9,491 bases of DNA. It comes from an uncultured Panacagrimonas sp. Its GTDB lineage: Bacteria; Pseudomonadota; Gammaproteobacteria; Nevskiales; Nevskiaceae. The translations under genes and the position numbers were made by a program. The stretch covers positions 1 through 9,491 of the forward strand of contig CAMLNE010000158.1 of the NCBI GenBank assembly GCA_946481265.1, read 5' to 3'. Position 1 is the stretch's first letter, and every line of letters begins with the position of its first letter. The notes below the pieces were generated by a model, which made no database searches, had not been told where the DNA came from, and saw only the letters and a program-made list of their open reading frames with translations. Positions 5,209-9,491 of the stretch are shown one piece after another.

Positions 5209-8109
5209 ATGTCGCTCCTGCTGATCCTTGCCCTGCCTTTCATCGGCAGCGTCGTCGCGGCGCTGCTGCCGACCAATGCCCGCAATGCCGAGTCGTCCTG
5301 GGCGGCCCTGATCGCGCTCGCGGTCGCCGTTCCCATCGGCATGCTCTACCCGGAGATCAGCGGCGGCGGGATCGTGAGCGAGCGCTGGATCTGGCTGCCG
5401 AGCCTTGGCCTGGACTTCATCGTGCGACTCGACGGCTTCGCCTGGATGTTCGCGATGCTGGTCAGCGTGATGGGCCTGCTGGTGATCGTCTATGCGCGGT
5501 ACTACCTGTCGCCGGAGGATCCGACCGCCCGCTTCTACTCGCTGCTGCTGGCGTTCATGGGCGCGATGCTCGGCATCGTAGTCTCCGGCAACCTGATCCA
5601 GCTGGTCGTCTTCTGGGAATTGACCAGCATCTTCTCGTTCCTGCTCATCGGTTACTGGTATCACCGCAAGGATGCCCGCCGCGGTGCGCGGATGGCCTTC
5701 ACCGTCACCGCGGCCGGCGGCCTGGCGCTGCTGGCCGGCGTGCTGCTGCTGGGGCACATCGTGGGCAGCCACGAGCTCGACGAGGTGCTGGCCGCCGGCG
5801 ACCGCGTGCGCGCGCACGCCCTGTACCCGCTGGCGCTCGGACTGGTGCTGCTGGGCGCCCTGACCAAGAGCGCGCAGTTCCCGTTCCACTTCTGGCTGCC
5901 GCACGCGATGGCCGCGCCGACACCGGTGTCGGCATACCTGCACTCGGCGCCGCTGGTCAAGGCCGGCGTCTGCCTGCTCGCGCGGCTGTGGCCGACGCTG
6001 GCGGGCACCGAGCTGTGGTTCTGGATCGTCGGAGGCGCGGGCCTGGCGACGATGCTGCTGGGCGCGTACGCGGCGATGTTCCAGAACGACCTCAAGGGCT
6101 TGCTCGCCTATTCGACGATCAGCCATCTCGGCCTGATCACGCTGCTGCTGGGCCTCAACAGTCCGCTGGCGGCGGTGGCCGCGGTGTTCCACATGATGAA
6201 CCACGCGACATTCAAGGCGTCGCTGTTCATGTCGGTCGGCATCATCGATCACGAGACCGGAACGCGCGATATGCGCAGGCTGGACGATCTGTATCGGCAC
6301 ATGCCGATCACCGGCACGCTGGCCATCGTCGCCTGCGCGGCGATGGCGGGCGTGCCGTTGCTCAACGGCTTCCTGTCGAAGGAGATGTTCTTCGCCGAGA
6401 CGGTGTTCATCTCCTCGCACCCCTGGGTCGAGTACGTGCTGCCGTTCACGGCCACGGTGGCCAGCATCTTCGCCGTCGTCTATTCATTGCGCTTCGGGCA
6501 TGACGTCTTCTTCGGTCCCCCGCCGCGCGACCTGCCGCGTCAGCCGCACGAGCCGGCCCACTGGATGCGCGTGCCGGTGGAACTGCTGGTGCTCGCCTGC
6601 GTCGTGGTCGGCGTGATCCCCGCGCTGTCGATCGGGCCGATGCTGGCCACGGCGGCCACGCCGGTGGTCGGCGGCGTGCTGCCCGAATACAGCCTGGCGG
6701 TGTGGCATGGCCTCAACACGCCGCTGGCGATGAGTGCGATCGCGACGGTGACGGGGACGGTGATCTACCTGCTGTTCGCCGCCCGCTTCAAGAAGCGCAG
6801 CCGCCGCAGCGCGCCGCTGCTTGGCGGCCTGGACGGAAGAAGCCTGTTCGACCGCGCACAGATGTTCGCCACCGGCCTGGCCCGATGGCTGCTGCGTCAC
6901 AGCTGGACCCGCAGCCTGCAGCCGCAGATGTTGTGGCTGCTGCTGACCGCCGGCGGCGCCGGCCTGGGTTCCGCGCTGATCGTGCCGCTGGCCTGGGGCG
7001 ACCGCCCGCGCGTCCCGGCCACGCCCGAGTTCATCCTGCTGTGGCTGCTCGGCGCGGCCTGCGCGATCGGTGCGGCGCGCCAGGCGAAGTTCCATCGCCT
7101 GGCCGCCCTGACCATGCTCAGCGTCGTGGGCCTGGTCCTGTGCATCACCTTCGCCTGGTTCTCCGCCCCCGACCTGGCATTGACCCAGTTGGCCGTGGAG
7201 GTGGTGACCGCCGTGCTGTTCCTGCTGGGCCTGCGCTGGCTGCCCAAGCGCATTCCGATCGCGCAGCTGACGGACGTGCGCGCGCAGGCGCGCCGCGGCC
7301 GCGACCTGGCCCTGGCGATCCTGGTGGGCATCGGCCTGGCCGCGCTGTCCTACGCCCTTCTCACCCGCACCGCGCCGTTCAGCATCGCGCCGTTCTTCCT
7401 GCAGAACGCGTTGCCCGGTGGCGGCGGCAGCAACGTGGTCAACGTGATCCTGGTCGACTTCCGCGCCTTCGATACGCTCGGCGAGATCACGGTCCTGGGC
7501 ATCGTCGGCCTGACCGTCTACGCGCTGCTGCGCCGGTTCCGGCCGGCGGCCGAGACCATCGACATTCCCGAACAGCAGATCTTCAGCGCCAAGGTGGTGG
7601 CCAAGGAGCGGATGGCCGGCAGCGACACGATCACCGCCGACGACTACCTGGCGGTGCCCTCGACCCTGGTCCGGCTGCTGTTGCCGATCGCCTGCGTCTA
7701 CGCCTTCCACCTGTTCCTGCGCGGGCACAACGAACCGGGCGGCGGTTTCGTGGCCGGCCTGGTGATCTCGATCGCCCTGATCGCGCAGTACATGATCAGC
7801 GGGACCCGCTGGGTGGAGACGCAGACCGACCTGCGCCCCACGCGCTGGATCGGGGTCGGCCTGTTCCTGGCCCTGTTCACCGGACTCGGATCGCTGGTCC
7901 TGGGCTACCCCTTCATGACGTCGCACACCGCCCACGTCAGCCTGCCGGTGATCGGCGAGATCCATCTGCCCAGCGGGTCGGTGTTCGATCTCGGCGTGTT
8001 CGCGGTCGTGGTGGGCTCGACGCTGTCGATCCTGATGGCACTGGCGCACCAGTCGCTGCGTGCGCGCCGGCAGACCGTCGTCGTGCCGGCCACGGAAGGG
8101 GGCGTCTGA
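5209..8109 (+). CDS. mrpA: Na+(K+)/H+ antiporter subunit A fused to subunit B (MrpAB/PhaAB type)
   Basis: The 966-residue inner-membrane protein is the largest subunit of the multisubunit cation/proton antiporter, related to complex I NuoL. The N-terminal antiporter module (about 60-420) shows [20 protein letters not shown] with Glu137, the [36 protein letters not shown] stretch with Lys220, His245 and Lys251, and [11 protein letters not shown]. These acidic and lysine residues are those of the proton path. The central MrpA-only part has [27 protein letters not shown] (655-681) and [16 protein letters not shown] with Glu759. Residues about 820-955 are a whole MrpB/MnhB domain, marked by [16 protein letters not shown] (836-851). 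A fused A-B subunit is the rule in the Pha-type (group 2) operons of proteobacteria, where subunit A alone is about 800 residues. Its stop overlaps the mrpC start by one base (TGATG). Expected role: sodium or potassium efflux, alkaline pH and salt tolerance. Confidence 0.96.
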   Translation: MSLLLILALPFIGSVVAALLPTNARNAESSWAALIALAVAVPIGMLYPEISGGGIVSERWIWLPSLGLDFIVRLDGFAWMFAMLVSVMGLLVIVYARYYLSPEDPTARFYSLLLAFMGAMLGIVVSGNLIQLVVFWELTSIFSFLLIGYWYHRKDARRGARMAFTVTAAGGLALLAGVLLLGHIVGSHELDEVLAAGDRVRAHALYPLALGLVLLGALTKSAQFPFHFWLPHAMAAPTPVSAYLHSAPLVKAGVCLLARLWPTLAGTELWFWIVGGAGLATMLLGAYAAMFQNDLKGLLAYSTISHLGLITLLLGLNSPLAAVAAVFHMMNHATFKASLFMSVGIIDHETGTRDMRRLDDLYRHMPITGTLAIVACAAMAGVPLLNGFLSKEMFFAETVFISSHPWVEYVLPFTATVASIFAVVYSLRFGHDVFFGPPPRDLPRQPHEPAHWMRVPVELLVLACVVVGVIPALSIGPMLATAATPVVGGVLPEYSLAVWHGLNTPLAMSAIATVTGTVIYLLFAARFKKRSRRSAPLLGGLDGRSLFDRAQMFATGLARWLLRHSWTRSLQPQMLWLLLTAGGAGLGSALIVPLAWGDRPRVPATPEFILLWLLGAACAIGAARQAKFHRLAALTMLSVVGLVLCITFAWFSAPDLALTQLAVEVVTAVLFLLGLRWLPKRIPIAQLTDVRAQARRGRDLALAILVGIGLAALSYALLTRTAPFSIAPFFLQNALPGGGGSNVVNVILVDFRAFDTLGEITVLGIVGLTVYALLRRFRPAAETIDIPEQQIFSAKVVAKERMAGSDTITADDYLAVPSTLVRLLLPIACVYAFHLFLRGHNEPGGGFVAGLVISIALIAQYMISGTRWVETQTDLRPTRWIGVGLFLALFTGLGSLVLGYPFMTSHTAHVSLPVIGEIHLPSGSVFDLGVFAVVVGSTLSILMALAHQSLRARRQTVVVPATEGGV

Positions 8110-8453
8110 TGGAAATCGTGATTTCGCTGGCGATCGGCGTGATGGCGAGCGCGGGGGTATGGCTGGTGCTGCGTCCTCGCACCTACCAGCTGCTGATCGG
8201 ACTGTCCCTGCTGTCCTACGCGGTGAACCTGTTCATCTTCAGCGTCGGCAGCCTGGCCGTCGGCAAGGAGCCGATCATCCGCCATGGCATGGCGGCGTCG
8301 CTGGTGAGCTACACCGATCCGATTCCGCAGGCCCTGGTGCTGACGGCGATCGTCATCGGCTTTGCCACCACCGCGCTGTTCCTGGTGGTGCTGCTGGCGC
8401 TGCGCGGCCTGAGCGGCGGTGACCATGTCGATGGCACCGAGGAGCGACGCTGA
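8109..8453 (+). CDS. mrpC: Na+/H+ antiporter subunit C (NuoK-like)
   Basis: The 114-residue membrane protein has three hydrophobic helices and normal MrpC length. It is the NuoK-like subunit that sits between the large antiporter subunits. Family marks are YQLLIGLSLLSYAVNLFIFSVG (about residues 21-42), a PIIRHG loop, and DPIPQALVLTAIVIGFATTALFLVVLL (about 72-98), nearly diagnostic for MrpC. The ATG overlaps the mrpAB stop by one base, with a purine-rich AAGGGGG 6 nt upstream at 8096-8102, so translation is probably coupled. Its own stop overlaps the mrpD ATG in the same way. Confidence 0.95.
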   Translation: MEIVISLAIGVMASAGVWLVLRPRTYQLLIGLSLLSYAVNLFIFSVGSLAVGKEPIIRHGMAASLVSYTDPIPQALVLTAIVIGFATTALFLVVLLALRGLSGGDHVDGTEERR

Positions 8454-9491
8454 TGTCGATCGGGATCGCCGGCAGCGTGCTGCAGAGTCCGCACTGGATC
8501 ATCGCCCCGGTGCTGCTGCCGCTGGCGACAGCCGCACTGATGCTGCTGATGGGTGATGCCAAGCGCTCGACCCGCGCGGCCATCAACGTGGCCTCGACCC
8601 TGGCCGGCCTGGTGCTGGCGGTGCTGCTGCTGCATGCCGTCGATCAGCAGCAGATGCCGGCCGCCTACGGCGTCTACCTGCCCGGCGACTGGCCGGTGCC
8701 GTTCGGCATCGTGCTGGTGATCGACCGGCTGGCCGCCATGATGTGCGTGCTGGTCGGCGTGGTCGGGCTGTCGTCGCTGCTGTACGCGCTGGCCCGCTGG
8801 CAGCAGGCGGGCGTGTACTTCCACGTGCTGTTCCAGTTGCAGCTGATGGGTCTGTACGGCGCGTTCACGACCGGTGACCTCTTCAACCTGTTCGTCTTCT
8901 TCGAGGTGCTGCTGGCTGCCAGCTACGCCCTGCTGCTGCATGGCGGCGGGACCGCGAGGGTACGTGCGGGGCTGCACTACATCGCGATCAACCTGATGGC
9001 CTCGCTGCTGTTCCTGCTCGGCGTGGCGGTGGTCTACGGCGTGACCGGCTCGCTGAACATGGCCGACATCGCGCTGAAGATCCCGGCCATCCCCGAGAGC
9101 GATCGCGGGTTGCTGCACGCCGGCGCGGCGTTGCTGGGCGTCGCGTTCGTGACCAAGGCGGCCTTGTGGCCGCTGAACTTCTGGCTGCCATCCGCCTATA
9201 CCGCGGCGAGCGCGCCGGTCGCGGCGCTGTTCGCGATCCTCACCAAGGTCGGCGTGTATGTCGTGCTGCGCATGTGGACGCTGTGCTTCCCGGCCACCGC
9301 AGGCGCCTCGGCGCTGTTCGGAGGCGAGGCCCTGTTCTGGGGCGGTGCCGCAACCCTGGTCTTCGGCTCGATGGGCATGCTCGCCTCGCAGACGCTGGGG
9401 CGGATCGCGGCGTTCAGCATCATCGCCTCCTCCGGCACCCTGATCGCCGCGATCGGCAAGGGCCGCCTGCGCTCGCTGCCGCTCGATCCCG
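8453..9491 (+). CDS. mrpD: Na+/H+ antiporter subunit D, 5' part (cut by right edge)
   Basis: The frame opens at ATG 8453, overlapping the mrpC stop (TGATG), behind GAGGAG at 8439-8444 with an 8-nt spacer. It is open for 346 codons to the window end; MrpD proteins are usually about 500 residues, so roughly a third is missing. It begins MSIGIAGSVLQSPHWIIAPVLLP. As a NuoM/NuoN-like antiporter subunit it carries the key Glu151 in FNLFVFFEVLLAASYALLLHG, Lys235 in TKAALWPLNFWLPSAYTAASAPV, and Lys265 in LTKVGVYVVLRMW. All residues expected for proton translocation in this part are present. The subunit works in one inner-membrane complex with the mrpAB and mrpC products; subunits E, F and G probably follow to the right. 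Confidence 0.95.
   Translation, partial: MSIGIAGSVLQSPHWIIAPVLLPLATAALMLLMGDAKRSTRAAINVASTLAGLVLAVLLLHAVDQQQMPAAYGVYLPGDWPVPFGIVLVIDRLAAMMCVLVGVVGLSSLLYALARWQQAGVYFHVLFQLQLMGLYGAFTTGDLFNLFVFFEVLLAASYALLLHGGGTARVRAGLHYIAINLMASLLFLLGVAVVYGVTGSLNMADIALKIPAIPESDRGLLHAGAALLGVAFVTKAALWPLNFWLPSAYTAASAPVAALFAILTKVGVYVVLRMWTLCFPATAGASALFGGEALFWGGAATLVFGSMGMLASQTLGRIAAFSIIASSGTLIAAIGKGRLRSLPLDP

Noticed and set aside
6484..8049. 521-codon open frame on the minus strand opposite mrpA
   Set aside because: Its translation is a low-complexity Gln/Arg/His/Asp string; the plus strand encodes an unmistakable MrpAB protein. A similar minus frame at 5203-6420 was rejected for the same reason.
6702..8108. Long open frame leading upstream into mrpC in the same reading frame
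   Set aside because: Only the part from ATG 8109 looks like a protein; the upstream part is a Pro/Arg/Gly-rich shadow of mrpA.
5209..8109. mrpA-mrpB fusion as a novelty
   Set aside because: Fused A-B subunits are well known in Pha-type operons of proteobacteria, so this is ordinary.
1..9491. CRISPR arrays, tRNA/rRNA genes, insertion sequences, prophage or toxin-antitoxin pair with the Fic gene
   Set aside because: No regularly spaced repeats, RNA gene signatures or transposase frames seen; the Fic gene has no small antitoxin-like partner gene and carries its inhibitory helix internally.

Overview
The window is GC-rich throughout, densely coded and bacterial. The gene families and the long open antisense frames typical of very high GC suggest a gammaproteobacterium of the Xanthomonadaceae/Lysobacteraceae type. 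That placement is inferred from composition and gene content only; no rRNA or marker gene is present.

Layout, left to right. (1) Positions 1-204, minus strand: the 5' part of an unrecognised gene that runs off the left edge. (2) Positions 467-2663, minus strand: a two-gene unit with a DHA2-type MFS exporter gene followed 37 nt later by a 2-oxoglutarate/Fe(II) dioxygenase of the free-amino-acid hydroxylase family (PF10014 type). (3) A LysR-type regulator (2804-3694, plus strand) is transcribed divergently from that unit. The shared spacer holds a 27-bp near-perfect dyad that is a good operator candidate. Together (2) and (3) look like a small regulated 'modify and export' cassette, possibly for a hydroxylated amino acid. 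(4) A class II Fic AMP-transferase with a C-terminal winged helix (3958-5046, plus strand). It has a perfect catalytic motif, a dyad in its AT-rich promoter region, and probably a CTG start codon. (5) From 5209 to the right edge, plus strand: the start of a multisubunit cation/proton antiporter operon (Mrp/Pha/Mnh type). It has a fused mrpA-mrpB gene, then mrpC and the first 346 codons of mrpD, joined by TGATG stop/start overlaps.

The Mrp genes encode an inner-membrane complex that exports Na+ (or K+) in exchange for protons and supports pH and salt homeostasis. The remaining subunits (E, F, G) are expected beyond the right edge. Nothing visible ties the Fic gene functionally to the Mrp operon; a 9-bp inverted repeat with a 10-nt loop separates them.

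I saw no tRNA, rRNA, CRISPR array, insertion sequence, prophage gene or attachment site. The parts most worth a second look are the dioxygenase/exporter/LysR cassette with its dyad, the Fic gene's start codon and its own candidate operator, and a 16-bp perfect palindrome at 333-348. I do not see convincing evidence for a wholly new system.
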